Part shown: in pieces, positions 1 through 9,337 of the stretch | Numbering within the stretch: the stretch's first letter is position 1 | How the letters are laid out: each line of letters begins with the position of its first letter | Source of the DNA: Salirhabdus euzebyi | GTDB lineage: Bacteria; Bacillota; Bacilli; Bacillales; Alkalibacillaceae | Length of the DNA: 64,000 nucleotides | Direction of reading: 5' to 3' | Assembly (NCBI RefSeq): GCF_014207435.1 | Contig: NZ_JACHGH010000005.1 | Span: 186,001 to 250,000 of the forward strand | Program-made: the position numbers and the translations under genes | The notes under the pieces: generated by a model | What the model was told of the DNA's origin: nothing | Databases searched by the model: none | The model's input: the letters and a program-made list of their open reading frames with translations, nothing else

Positions 1-790
1 CAGGCATATAAAACTTTACACCTTTTTCTTCAGCTTTTTTCATAAATTCATTAGCTAAGTCGAGTTTATCTTCTTCTAGTAAAGACTTTCCGACCTCATA
101 CCCTTTTGCTTTTACGAATGTGTAGGCTAATCCACCACCGATAATGAGGTTATCCACTTTATCTAGTAGATGATTAATTACACCAATTTTATCCTTCACT
201 TTTGCCCCACCAATAATTGCCGTAAATGGGCGTTCCGGTTGTTCTAATGCGCTTCCTAAAACTTGCAGCTCTTTTTCCATTAAGAATCCGGCTACAGCAG
301 GGATATGTTTTGCAATTCCTTCTGTTGAAGCGTGTGCACGGTGAGCAGCACCAAATGCATCATTCACGTACAAGTCAGCAAGCTTTGCAAATTCCTTTGC
401 TAGTGCCTCGTCATTTTTCTCTTCGCCTGGTTCAAAACGAACATTTTCCAGTAGTAAAACATCCCCGTCTTTCATTTCGGAAATGGCTTTTTCTACTTCT
501 GGACCATAAACTTCATCTGTCTTTGTTACCGTTTGATCTAAATAATCGCTTAATTTCTGAGCTACTGGATCCAAACGAAGATCCTCTACTGCTTGCCCTT
601 TTGGTCGTCCTAGGTGACTTGCAAGAATAACTTTTGCGCCTTCATTAACCAAATAATCGATCGTTGGCAACGCAGCTTTTATTCTCGTCTCATCCGAAAT
701 AACACCCTTGCTCATTGGGACATTAAAGTCAACTCTGCAAAACACCTTTTTACCTTTTACATCAACATCACGGATTGACTTTTTGTTCAT
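1..790 (-). CDS. pgk: Phosphoglycerate kinase, C-terminal part missing (window edge)
   Basis: Phosphoglycerate kinase transfers phosphate from 1,3-bisphosphoglycerate to ADP in lower glycolysis, in the cytosol. The reading frame opens with ATG at 790 behind an AAGGAGG site and runs off the window after 263 codons (the family has about 394), so only the N-terminal domain and the start of the C-terminal one are present. The N terminus [20 protein letters not shown], the RVDFNVP motif and the ASHLGRP motif (3-phosphoglycerate binding) are visible. It follows gapA on the same strand, as in the cggR-gapA-pgk operon of B. subtilis, but is separated from it by 155 bp holding a strong hairpin. The identification is certain. 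Confidence 0.97.
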   Translation of the reverse strand, partial: MNKKSIRDVDVKGKKVFCRVDFNVPMSKGVISDETRIKAALPTIDYLVNEGAKVILASHLGRPKGQAVEDLRLDPVAQKLSDYLDQTVTKTDEVYGPEVEKAISEMKDGDVLLLENVRFEPGEEKNDEALAKEFAKLADLYVNDAFGAAHRAHASTEGIAKHIPAVAGFLMEKELQVLGSALEQPERPFTAIIGGAKVKDKIGVINHLLDKVDNLIIGGGLAYTFVKAKGYEVGKSLLEEDKLDLANEFMKKAEEKGVKFYMP

Positions 791-890
791 AATCAGGTTC
801 CTCCTTGTGTTAGGAATAAAGATGAAAGTGTAAGTTTTCATTACTGTGTGGCCTATATCCCTTATGTATCAAAAGGTAAATAAACACCAT

Positions 891-918
891 AAGGAGGAGG
901 GGGCCGCCCTTCCTCCTT
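891..918 (-). other. GC-rich hairpin between gapA and pgk
   Basis: An inverted repeat with 8-bp arms (AAGGAGGA and TCCTCCTT) encloses a GC-rich centre. No U-tract follows on the minus strand, so it is more likely an mRNA stability or processing element, or a partial attenuator, that lets gapA be made in excess of pgk than a full terminator. That role is inference. Confidence 0.55.
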
Positions 919-945
919 ACTTGTTATATTTTTCCTTCAATTGTA

Positions 946-1953
<1,008 letters not shown>

Positions 1954-2003
1954 TTATAATTCCTCCTTAAATAATAGTTAATTTTATCATTTATGTGAAA
2001 GGG

Positions 2004-3020
2004 TTATCCCTTTACTAACTTTATCGCTGCTGCCTCATCTGTAATAAGGACATTACTTTTTCCAAGCTTAAAATAAGACTCTATTGCATCTGCCTTGGAA
2101 GCTCCACCAGCAACTGTAATGACATGGGCAATGCTTTCTAAATCTTCAAGTTGTAGCCCAACAGTTCGAACCTTATGTACAATTTGACCACTTTTATCAA
2201 AATAATACCCAAATGCTTCGCCAACTCCATTAGACTTTTTAATTTGGTCTAATTGATTCTTGGACATTTTCCTCCGCTCAGCCATTGTCATTGCTTCACC
2301 AATACCATGAATGACAATATCAGCATTTTGAATGTACTCCGTCACTTCTTTTACCACAGGCTCCTTAATAATAGAACGATAGGAACTTTCGCTTATCGGG
2401 TCAGGTACATAGAGTAATCGATAATTACCTTTTGCTTTACGAGCCATTTCCACACAAATAGTATTCGCTTGATTTTCAACTTGCTCACCTAGCCCACCTC
2501 GTGAAGGAACAAACAAGCAATCTTTATTTTCCATTGGGATCATTTCATCTGCTATCGCAGACATGGTCGAACCACCTGTAACGGAAATAATCATATTATC
2601 TTTTATTATTCGCTTTAGGAAATGGACACATGCTTTTCCTAACTCTTGTTTTACCCCTAAATCGATATCACTATTACCTGGAACAACAATTACTTTACGC
2701 AAATTGAATTTTGTCTTCAATTTTTGTTCATACACTTCCAAACCAGAAAGTTCTTTCATAATGTTTGTCAGTTGATCCAATAATTTTGTTCCTTCAGACG
2801 TTAGTAGCATGCCCTTCGTCGTAATATCTACTAATCCCTCTTGCTGAAAAAATTCTACTTCTGTACGGATTAATCTTTCCGAGTAGTTTGTTTCCTCCGC
2901 AATACTTCGTCGACCAACAGGTTGCAGCAAGTGAATGATTTTCAATAACTGGAAACGTCGATCAATAATTTCCATTAGATCAGGGAACAATTTTTGTTGT
3001 ACAGCAATTAACTCACGCAT
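2004..3020 (-). CDS. cggR: Central glycolytic genes regulator CggR
   Basis: CggR represses the gapA operon and is released by fructose-1,6-bisphosphate. The product has an N-terminal winged-helix DNA-binding region (about residues 25-75, RRSIAEETNYSERLIRTEV) and a C-terminal SorC-type sugar-binding domain with GGSTMSAIADEM and the ending VTVAGGASKADAIESYFKLG. I place the start at ATG 3020 (338 residues), because AAAGGGG lies 7 bases upstream. An ATG at 3041 is also in frame but has no good ribosome site. Two CGGGAC half-sites lie about 40-65 bp upstream of the start, as expected for autoregulation. gapA follows directly. Confidence 0.95.
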   Translation of the reverse strand: MRELIAVQQKLFPDLMEIIDRRFQLLKIIHLLQPVGRRSIAEETNYSERLIRTEVEFFQQEGLVDITTKGMLLTSEGTKLLDQLTNIMKELSGLEVYEQKLKTKFNLRKVIVVPGNSDIDLGVKQELGKACVHFLKRIIKDNMIISVTGGSTMSAIADEMIPMENKDCLFVPSRGGLGEQVENQANTICVEMARKAKGNYRLLYVPDPISESSYRSIIKEPVVKEVTEYIQNADIVIHGIGEAMTMAERRKMSKNQLDQIKKSNGVGEAFGYYFDKSGQIVHKVRTVGLQLEDLESIAHVITVAGGASKADAIESYFKLGKSNVLITDEAAAIKLVKG

Positions 3021-3050
3021 CGAATAACCCCTTTGTTTCATTCTTATCGG

Positions 3051-3086
3051 GATTACTTTCGTCCCGGCATGGCTTATTATGTCCCG
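3051..3086 (-). promoter_or_regulatory. CggR operator upstream of cggR
   Basis: On the minus strand CGGGAC occurs twice, at 3086-3081 and 3066-3061, exactly 20 bp apart. This matches the known CggR tandem site (CGGGAC-N6-TGTC-N4 repeated). The TGTC sub-sites are degenerate here (AGCC and AATC). Confidence 0.7.
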
Positions 3087-3132
3087 GTGAGTCCAAAAAA
3101 ATACTCGAACATGAATTTCATTTTTTTAAAAA

Positions 3133-3165
3133 ACGGGACTATCGCCAGCCTTAATGGCGAAATCA
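3133..3165. other. Inverted repeat in the cggR upstream region
   Basis: A hairpin with arms TCGCCA/TGGCGA lies upstream of the CggR operator, followed on the minus strand by GTCCCG and a T-run. It could end readthrough from the upstream gene or form part of the cggR leader. I cannot decide. Confidence 0.35.
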
Positions 3166-3274
3166 TTTGCTTTTTCTACTATAATCCCTTAACAGAGTTA
3201 GCATCCACCAAGTGAGAATAGTTTCATTCCTATTCGAGTTTATTTTAACAACCTTGTTTGAAATATGCAACGAA

Positions 3275-3520
3275 TTAAACCATTTTGTCAAAAAGATTTC
3301 TTAATTCCATATAGTCTATTTCCGATCCATCTAGTTGAACCCCTTTATATTCTACAACTGGAATGGAAATTTGATACTTTTCAAGTAGTTCGTCATCTTT
3401 ATATATGTCTTTTTCTACTATTTCAAAATGGTACGTATTTTGGAAAACCTGTAACAAAGCCCTTGCTTCATCACATAAGGGGCATTTTTCCTTCGTATAT
3501 AATATAACTTCATTTGTCAT
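3275..3520 (-). CDS. Glutaredoxin/thioredoxin-fold family protein, 81 aa
   Basis: This is a small cytosolic protein with a glutaredoxin-like fold. It has an N-terminal beta strand (VILYTKEKCPLCDEARALL) with a CPLC motif at about residues 14-17, then the cis-Pro strand region ISIPVVEYKG and the end of the fold. The CxxC pair suggests thiol-disulfide exchange, but no substrate can be named. The start ATG at 3520 overlaps the rpoN stop (ATGA), so translation is probably coupled to rpoN. The pairing of rpoN/sigL and a short thioredoxin-like gene upstream of cggR is common in Bacillaceae. Confidence 0.85.
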   Translation of the reverse strand: MTNEVILYTKEKCPLCDEARALLQVFQNTYHFEIVEKDIYKDDELLEKYQISIPVVEYKGVQLDGSEIDYMELRNLFDKMV

Positions 3521-4812
3521 GATTGGTATCTCCTTTTTCTTTGAGCTGAAGAAGGGATGAACAATTCCATTCGGTATTTTGCCACTGTTCTTCTAGATAT
3601 GTGAATATCATAGTCTTGCTTTAACTGTTCGGCAATAATTTGGTCTGATAAAGGTTTCGCCTTACTTTCCTGCCCAACTAATTCCTTCATAATAACTTTA
3701 ATGGAATGACTACTAACAGTACCTCCACTTTTTGTCGATATGCCCTGTTGAAGAAAAAACTTAACTGGATACACCCCATGCGGAGTCTGGATATATTTCC
3801 CTTTTATCGCTCTGCTAACCGTGGATACATGCAAATTCACTTCCTGAGCAATTTCCTTTAACGTTAAAGGTTGTACTATTTCAGGACCCTTCTCAAAAAA
3901 TAAAACTTGGTTCTTCACAATAGTGGAAAATACTTTACCCATCGTTTCATACCGTTGATTTACTGCTTGTTTTAACCAATTACCACTTTTGATATAAGAA
4001 GATACAAACTGCTTATCTTTCTCTTCCATTCCTTCCACTTGAAGATAGTGTTCATTCACTGAAATTTTAGGACTATTCCATTTAGATAAATACACACGCC
4101 ATAATCCTTGCTCCAATAGAACTTCCCCATCAGGTATAACATAATCAGATTTACTACTAGTCATCAGAAGACCTGGTCTTGGGTTACAAGATTGTATCTC
4201 CTGTAACACTTGTTCTATTTCTATAGAAGAAAGCTGATATTTCTTTTTTATCGCTTCTTTACGAAAATCTGCTACCCATTCTATATGATGAGTGATTAAA
4301 TCAATCGCCACTTCATTTGGATTGGAGCTTGCCGATAATTGTAGCAACAAACACTCCTGTAATGATCTAGCTCCAACCCCAATTGGGTCAAGGCCTTGAA
4401 TAATGTGAAGTGCCTGTTCCACATCGCCCTCCTCTTGTTGTACTGCCTCAGCCCATTCCGAAAGAGTTAACGTCAAATACCCATTGTCATCTAATGAATC
4501 AATACCAAACTCAACTATACCTTTCAATCCTTTTGGTAAATCTTTATTAATCAACTGATCCTTTAAATAAATTCTAATATTTTGTTCTTCATTTGTATAA
4601 TAGCTTTCATCAAAATCACCCGCTCCACTTTGAGGGGGGTAATAGGAAGAGTGGACATTTGTTTCCACTTCTAAAAACGGGTTCTCCTTCACTTGCTCCT
4701 GCAAAAACTGATGCAGCTGTTGTCCATTATATTGTAAAAGTTCTATCGCCTGACCTAGTTGTTGTGTTAACTTCCACGTTAATTTCTGCTCTTGTGTCAG
4801 TTTTTGCTTCAT
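3517..4812 (-). CDS. rpoN: RNA polymerase sigma-54 factor (SigL/RpoN)
   Basis: Sigma-54 directs RNA polymerase to -24/-12 promoters that need an AAA+ activator. The N-terminal region I is Gln/Leu rich (QEQKLTWKLTQQLGQAIELLQYN), a core-binding region with ISRGLDPIG-like repeats follows, and near the C terminus are the helix-turn-helix (TLKEIAQEVNLHVSTVSRAI) and the RpoN box RRTVAKYRMEL. I choose ATG 4812 (431 residues), preceded by GGGAGGGG 5 bases upstream, and not the in-frame ATG at 4827. The length is typical. No sigma-54 activator gene is visible in this window. Confidence 0.95.
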   Translation of the reverse strand: MKQKLTQEQKLTWKLTQQLGQAIELLQYNGQQLHQFLQEQVKENPFLEVETNVHSSYYPPQSGAGDFDESYYTNEEQNIRIYLKDQLINKDLPKGLKGIVEFGIDSLDDNGYLTLTLSEWAEAVQQEEGDVEQALHIIQGLDPIGVGARSLQECLLLQLSASSNPNEVAIDLITHHIEWVADFRKEAIKKKYQLSSIEIEQVLQEIQSCNPRPGLLMTSSKSDYVIPDGEVLLEQGLWRVYLSKWNSPKISVNEHYLQVEGMEEKDKQFVSSYIKSGNWLKQAVNQRYETMGKVFSTIVKNQVLFFEKGPEIVQPLTLKEIAQEVNLHVSTVSRAIKGKYIQTPHGVYPVKFFLQQGISTKSGGTVSSHSIKVIMKELVGQESKAKPLSDQIIAEQLKQDYDIHISRRTVAKYRMELFIPSSAQRKRRYQS

Positions 4813-4892
4813 ATATGCCCCTCCCACACTCTTTATATGTCTATTCTAACAAAAAGTCAGCACAAAATTTGCAGGAAGTTTTATGGTAATAG

Positions 4893-4998
4893 CATTTATC
4901 AACCAAATTTGTCATATATCAACCGATTGTGGAAAATGTCGACCAATATGAAAATATATCAGCCAATTTTAAAACCTTATCAACCAACATCGCAAACA
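4893..4998. repeat. Intergenic 20-bp periodic array A (TATCAACC family)
   Basis: Five units start at 4897, 4917, 4937, 4957 and 4978. The consensus opens with TATCAACCAATTT or TATCAACCGATTT, followed by a variable AT-rich remainder. The spacing is 20, 20, 20 and 21 bp. It lies between rpoN and the M6 protease terminator and does not look coding. The same consensus recurs at 47.7 kb. Confidence 0.8.
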
Positions 4999-5000
4999 CG

Positions 5001-5027
5001 AAAAAACCCTCCACTCGGGAGGGTTTT
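5001..5027 (-). terminator. Terminator of the M6 protease gene
   Basis: Stem AACCCTCC/GGGAGGGTT with a short loop and T-runs on both sides, directly after the protease stop codon. Confidence 0.85.
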
Positions 5028-5040
5028 CTACTAAAAACTA

Positions 5041-7407
5041 TTATTTAAAGATTAACACTTTACCAACTGTTCCATCTGCGCTCTCTCCAACGACACGGAA
5101 TTTTAATCCTAATTCTGGAACATTACGTCCAGCATCTACTAGACCTGGATTACTCCAGTCAGCACTGTCATCGAACAACGGTGTACGTTGTGTGAAATTA
5201 TCCTTCATTGTAAATTGTCCAGGATAATCCAGGAACATTTTTTCTGTTTTATTTAAGCTAAATGCTGCATCGTGTACTTGGTAACGAGTGGAACCTACTG
5301 CTCCATCACTCCAATATAGTGTATGCTGGTCAGCATCAACTACTCCAAGGTAACCGTCACCAGGATGATCCCCAGTCCAGTTATTGTCATACGCATTATC
5401 TACGTACCAAACAACAAGGCCCGGATCAAATGACATTAACGTAGTGCCACGACGAATGTTTGCAAGCCCTTCGTCGACACCATTATGGGATCTCCACTCT
5501 AATAAATAGTAATGCTCAGAGTAGAATTTACCTTCGTCCTTCTTGAATCCATCGAATGTAAATGCAGATTCACCTTCTGCATCGTCAGAAACTACTACAC
5601 TACCATCTACAGTTACCACAACATCATCTACATAGAAACCAGGGTTTGCTACGTAACCGTCTGTCCAATAGTTAAATTCCACTTCTACTTCTTGGCCAGC
5701 GTAAGCACTTAAATCAAAAGTAGCTTCTACCCAATCTCCATTAGTAGAACCAGTAATACCATGACCAGGGTTTTGATCATAAGGATTTTCTGTTGTTGTG
5801 ATATTCCCTTCAACAGACTCTCCATTCACTTTCACAGAAGCATAATCCCAATCTACTTCAATATCATACCAAGTTTGGAAAGTAAGCTCTGCACTTGTTG
5901 CATTTGATAAATCCACAGTAGTCGTCATAGAGTTATCAAGGTTATTTCCACTTCCACTAAAGTACTCATATGTTCCACTATAAGGTGTGTTCACACTATT
6001 CGCTTTATCTGGTAGATTGATACGAACAGCATCGTTGTTTACACCTTTCGTTACACCTTCATCTAGAAGTACTTCAACACCTTCACTTGTCACATCATCA
6101 GCATTGATAGTTGTACCTGTTAACCAGTTACCACCATGAGCTGCCTGTAAAAATTCTTTTGCATATGGGCTAAATCCGGTTGGCTCTGTTCCACCAATTT
6201 TTCCTGCCCAGCTACCACTTGACATGATAGACCAGTAGGAAACAGGTTCACCTGCACCAGTATATTGTGTATCATATTCATCTGGTAAACCTAAATCATG
6301 ACCAAATTCGTGAATGAATACACCAGCTGCCCCATCTTCCGGTTCAATTGTGTAATCATAAGCACCTAGTAAACCACCAAAACGATCACTATTTGAAGTC
6401 CCACCTGGTACTGCTGTTAGTTGACCTAGGTTCCAACGGTGAGACCAAATTGCATCTCCACCTAATGATCCACCACCAGCTTCTTCACCAACACCTGCAT
6501 GGATAACCATTAAGTGGTCAATGATTCCGTCTGGCTCATTATAAACGCCATCACCATCATAATCATCGCGATCCCAAACATCATATTCACTTAAGTTCAC
6601 GTTAGGATCTTGTCCAGCCTTCTTAAGAGCTTCATAGACTAACTGACGTGGGCGTGCATCGTTACCATCTGGGGTTGGGTAGTTTCCACCGTAATAAGCT
6701 GCAGGATGATCAGCAGTGTACCAACCAGCTACCGTACCATCAACTGTATAGCTTCCACCAGATTGTTTTTCATAGTATTGTTTCATAGAAATGAAGTTTT
6801 CGCCGTTAGGACCTTCATATCCATTATCACCAAAAATCATATTTTGGAAATGTTCATGTGTATATTCATCATAATACATATCTGTTTCCTCTGGAGTAAT
6901 AGAGCTTTTCGGATAATCAGGGAAATCAATCGCAAGTACTAAAACCTTATCTTTACGAACTTCTCCTTCATACGTTTCCTCAACTACAGAGTCGACAGTA
7001 TTTTTCTTAGCTTGTCCAAGCTTATTGCCTTTTCCATTTTGTAACCCATTCACATTCACTTGTTTTTCTTTCAAAGGTTGTCCAAGGCCTTCCGGTAATT
7101 GATCCTTTGTTTTACTAGCATTAGATGCTTTCGCTTTTAGGAAAGTCTTTAGAGCCTGTTCTGCTTCAGCAGGTGAAGCATCCACTGCAACCTTCCCCTG
7201 ATCCTTTAACATCTGAATGAGTCGCTCATCATTTGCAACCCCAAGATCAAACGGGCCTCCATGATTATGTACGTGCTTCGCATGCTCTACATGATCTTGA
7301 ACAGATGAGAAATCTGATACAGATTTCTGTACAGCAAAGCTTGTTGTCGGACCAACCGCTAAAGCTAAAGCTAGTACGGAAGTTAACACTTTACTCTTTT
7401 TCTTCAA
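5041..7407 (-). CDS. Secreted M6 family metalloprotease (immune inhibitor A type)
   Basis: This is a large secreted zinc protease. The N terminus is a signal peptide (KKKSKVLTSVLALALAVG...SFA), followed by a propeptide of about 130 residues. The M6 catalytic domain carries HEFGHDLGLPDEYD, with the first His at residue 366 and Glu 367 as the likely base. A C-terminal region with a Trp/Tyr-rich beta-sandwich (MAM-like, about residues 490-620) completes it, as in immune inhibitor A. Relatives degrade host or environmental proteins. I choose a TTG start at 7407 (788 residues), because GGGGAGG lies 7 bases upstream; the ATG at 7440 lies before that site. It is a single-gene unit with its own promoter and terminator. 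Confidence 0.92.
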   Translation of the reverse strand: MKKKSKVLTSVLALALAVGPTTSFAVQKSVSDFSSVQDHVEHAKHVHNHGGPFDLGVANDERLIQMLKDQGKVAVDASPAEAEQALKTFLKAKASNASKTKDQLPEGLGQPLKEKQVNVNGLQNGKGNKLGQAKKNTVDSVVEETYEGEVRKDKVLVLAIDFPDYPKSSITPEETDMYYDEYTHEHFQNMIFGDNGYEGPNGENFISMKQYYEKQSGGSYTVDGTVAGWYTADHPAAYYGGNYPTPDGNDARPRQLVYEALKKAGQDPNVNLSEYDVWDRDDYDGDGVYNEPDGIIDHLMVIHAGVGEEAGGGSLGGDAIWSHRWNLGQLTAVPGGTSNSDRFGGLLGAYDYTIEPEDGAAGVFIHEFGHDLGLPDEYDTQYTGAGEPVSYWSIMSSGSWAGKIGGTEPTGFSPYAKEFLQAAHGGNWLTGTTINADDVTSEGVEVLLDEGVTKGVNNDAVRINLPDKANSVNTPYSGTYEYFSGSGNNLDNSMTTTVDLSNATSAELTFQTWYDIEVDWDYASVKVNGESVEGNITTTENPYDQNPGHGITGSTNGDWVEATFDLSAYAGQEVEVEFNYWTDGYVANPGFYVDDVVVTVDGSVVVSDDAEGESAFTFDGFKKDEGKFYSEHYYLLEWRSHNGVDEGLANIRRGTTLMSFDPGLVVWYVDNAYDNNWTGDHPGDGYLGVVDADQHTLYWSDGAVGSTRYQVHDAAFSLNKTEKMFLDYPGQFTMKDNFTQRTPLFDDSADWSNPGLVDAGRNVPELGLKFRVVGESADGTVGKVLIFK

Positions 7408-7481
7408 ACCAATTCCTCCCCAAAATTTTTCTTGTTGCAACTTTTCGTCTTCGTTTCCTAGGAAAAAACGTTGTAATTATC

Positions 7482-7510
7482 ACTATAGTAATAATTTTCA
7501 GAATCTTCAA
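7482..7510 (-). promoter_or_regulatory. Probable SigA promoter of the M6 protease
   Basis: TTGAAG (-35, 7510-7505), a 17-bp spacer and TATAGT (-10, 7487-7482), about 75 bp upstream of the chosen start. Confidence 0.55.
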
Positions 7511-7650
7511 CATGAAATTGTTACCAACAGCAAAAATGAGCTGAAATGCTTATCGAATAAAGTGTGAAAATGATGAAAGCACTTCTAATTACGCGGGTAT
7601 AAAGTTCTATTTTGTGTAAAAAGAAAAGAATATCCAGTATGTCAGAAAAC

Positions 7651-7686
7651 AAAAAAAGCTCAAGAACATTAAATGTTCTTGAGCTT
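7651..7686 (-). terminator. Terminator downstream of tRNA-Arg
   Basis: A long perfect stem AAGCTCAAGAACAT with its complement around a very short loop, followed on the minus strand by seven T. It lies 30 bp after the tRNA. Confidence 0.9.
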
Positions 7687-7716
7687 AATTTAATTAAAAC
7701 TTCAACGAAAAAATAA

Positions 7717-7788
7717 CGCCCTCGGAGGGAATCGAACCCCCATTACAAGAACCGGAATCTTGCGTGTTATCCTTTACACTACGAGGGC
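7717..7788 (-). tRNA. trnQ-Arg: tRNA-Arg (anticodon CCG)
   Basis: A 72-nt cloverleaf with acceptor stem GCCCTCG/CGAGGGC, anticodon stem CAAGA/TCTTG and loop TTCCGGT, giving anticodon CCG (plus-strand 7753-7755) that reads CGG. The T-arm has GGTTCGATTCC. The 3' CCA is not encoded. The position beside clpP matches the B. subtilis trnQ-Arg gene. Confidence 0.95.
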
Positions 7789-7835
7789 ATATGTTAAGTA
7801 AAACGATACCTAGGCACTTTAAAACGGCATGTTTT

Positions 7836-7864
7836 ATTATACTTATGTAATCAATAAAACGCAA
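7836..7864 (-). promoter_or_regulatory. Probable promoter of tRNA-Arg
   Basis: TTGCGT, a 17-bp spacer and TATAAT about 50 bp upstream of the mature tRNA end. Confidence 0.5.
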
Positions 7865-8140
7865 GTATTCATCGGTTATTTTAAACGCAATAGTTTTTAT
7901 CAGAAATCATTTAAATCAGTAGGTTTAACGGTATATACTATAAAAATTTAGGCTATCATATGGAGGTACATAAAGAGTGTTGTCAGATAGGTTCGTTTTT
8001 ACATAGAAATACTGCACGTTTCTTACTTTCACTATTCGTTTGCTTAATCAACCATTACACACTAGTTTAACGATCCGATAACAAGGGAATAATGGCCATT
8101 ACAACGAATATAGTAAAGTATGGAAAAGTAAGTTCTTTTG
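7865..8140. other. Intergenic region without a recognised gene
   Basis: Divergent spacer between the tRNA-Arg and clpP promoters. I see no open frame with a ribosome site, no repeat and no convincing hairpin. Confidence 0.5.
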
Positions 8141-8170
8141 TTTGACCTTTATTGACCAACTATGTATGAT
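8141..8170 (+). promoter_or_regulatory. clpP promoter overlapped by a CtsR box
   Basis: -35 TTGACC (8142-8147), a 17-bp spacer and -10 TATGAT (8165-8170). The reverse strand of 8141-8157 reads GGTCAATAAAGGTCAAA, a close match to the CtsR heptad direct repeat. This predicts repression by CtsR and induction by heat or misfolded protein. Confidence 0.88.
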
Positions 8171-8212
8171 AAGGTTATTAGAAGATATTTTATATTTTAA
8201 GGAGGAGTTTCC

Positions 8213-8800
8213 ATGAATTTAATCCCAACTGTCATCGAACAAACGAATCGTGGCGAACGTGCTTATGATATTTACTCTAGACTACTAAAGGACCGCATCA
8301 TTATGATTGGTAGCGGTATTGACGATAATGTAGCAAACTCTGTTGTTGCGCAAATGCTATTTTTAGCAGCAGAGGATCCTGAAAAAGACATATCTATTTA
8401 CATTAACTCACCAGGTGGTTCCATTACAGCTGGTATGGCTATTTATGATACGATGCAATTCATTAAGCCTGATGTTTCTACTATTTGTATCGGTATGGCT
8501 GCTTCTATGGGGGCGTTCCTACTAGCTGCAGGCGCAAAAGGTAAGCGTTATGCACTTCCAAACAGTGAAGTGATGATCCACCAACCATTAGGTGGAACAC
8601 AAGGTCAAGCATCAGACATTCAAATTCACGCAAAACGTATTATCGAAATGCGCGAAAAATTAAACCAAATTTTATCAGACCGCACAGGTCAACCACTTGA
8701 TGTCATTGAGCGTGATACAGATCGTGATAATTTCATGTCCGCTCACAAAGCATTGGAGTATGGATTAATTGATAAAGTAATGGAACATAAAGCAGACTAA
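8213..8800 (+). CDS. clpP: ATP-dependent Clp protease proteolytic subunit
   Basis: ClpP forms the tetradecameric peptidase chamber that works with ClpC, ClpX or ClpE ATPases in protein quality control and regulated proteolysis. The 195-residue product has the catalytic triad Ser98 (GMAASMGAF), His123 (MIHQPLGG) and Asp172 (RDTDRDNF). The start ATG 8213 follows AAGGAGGAG by 7 bases. It is one of few plus-strand genes here, monocistronic, with a CtsR-controlled promoter and its own terminator, and convergent with crh. Confidence 0.98.
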   Translation: MNLIPTVIEQTNRGERAYDIYSRLLKDRIIMIGSGIDDNVANSVVAQMLFLAAEDPEKDISIYINSPGGSITAGMAIYDTMQFIKPDVSTICIGMAASMGAFLLAAGAKGKRYALPNSEVMIHQPLGGTQGQASDIQIHAKRIIEMREKLNQILSDRTGQPLDVIERDTDRDNFMSAHKALEYGLIDKVMEHKAD

Positions 8801-8810
8801 TAATCTAACC

Positions 8811-8850
8811 AAAAAGGAGAAACCCTTATTATACTTGGGTTTCTCCTTTT
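8811..8850 (+). terminator. clpP terminator
   Basis: Stem AAGGAGAAACCC/GGGTTTCTCCTT followed by TTCTTG. It may also act on crh transcripts from the other side. Confidence 0.85.
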
Positions 8851-8894
8851 CTTGTGTCAACATGCTCAATTGCTCACATTCAAAACCAAAAAAA

Positions 8895-9152
8895 TTATTG
8901 CTCTTTTGATACGAAGGCAGTTAGTTCGCTAATAACGTCCTCTTCATCTGCTCCATCAGCAACTAATAGAATTTCTTCTCCAGTACCTACCGCAAGACTC
9001 ATTAACCCCATAATACTCTTTGCATTTACTCGCTTATTGTCTTTTTCTAAAAACACATTTGATGAATAGCGATTTGCTTCTTGCACAAACTTCGCAGCTG
9101 GCCTAGCTTGTAATCCTGTAGTTAAGTTCACCGTAATCTTTCTCTCTATCAA
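8895..9152 (-). CDS. crh: Crh, catabolite repression HPr-like protein
   Basis: Crh is an HPr paralogue that acts only in regulation. Position 15 is Gln (TGLQARPAA) in place of the PTS-active His, while the regulatory Ser46 is kept (NAKSIMGL). When phosphorylated on Ser46 by HprK it acts as a CcpA co-repressor. The length of 85 residues is typical. hprK and ppaX, which make and remove the Ser46 phosphate, are at 23.9-27.3 kb. It is the last gene of the yvcI-rapZ-yvcK-whiA-crh cluster, as in B. subtilis. Confidence 0.95.
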   Translation of the reverse strand: MIERKITVNLTTGLQARPAAKFVQEANRYSSNVFLEKDNKRVNAKSIMGLMSLAVGTGEEILLVADGADEEDVISELTAFVSKEQ

Positions 9153-9242
9153 GATAACTTCTCCTCTCTCAACTCATCTATTCTTTACAATAAGGACTGT
9201 AAATCTAGGCTATACCATATCCCTATTTACTATAGTATGAAA

Positions 9243-9270
9243 ATAACGCTCTCTTATGAAAGCGTTTTTA
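9243..9270. terminator. Hairpin between crh and whiA
   Basis: AACGCT/AGCGTT stem, with ATTTT on the minus side and TTTTTATAATT on the plus side. It lies after the whiA stop. It may be a partial terminator for whiA, allowing some readthrough into crh. Confidence 0.55.
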
Positions 9271-9337
9271 TAATTATCCGTATTATATCATGGAACGTTT
9301 TATAAGGAAACGACAAAACGTCCCATTTACAATAAAT

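Noticed and set aside
226-630. 134-codon plus-strand frame opposite pgk
   Set aside because: It is a shadow of the pgk frame with low-complexity Leu-rich product.
3033-3215. 60-codon plus-strand frame upstream of cggR
   Set aside because: It covers the CggR operator region, has no ribosome site and opposes the transcription of all neighbours.
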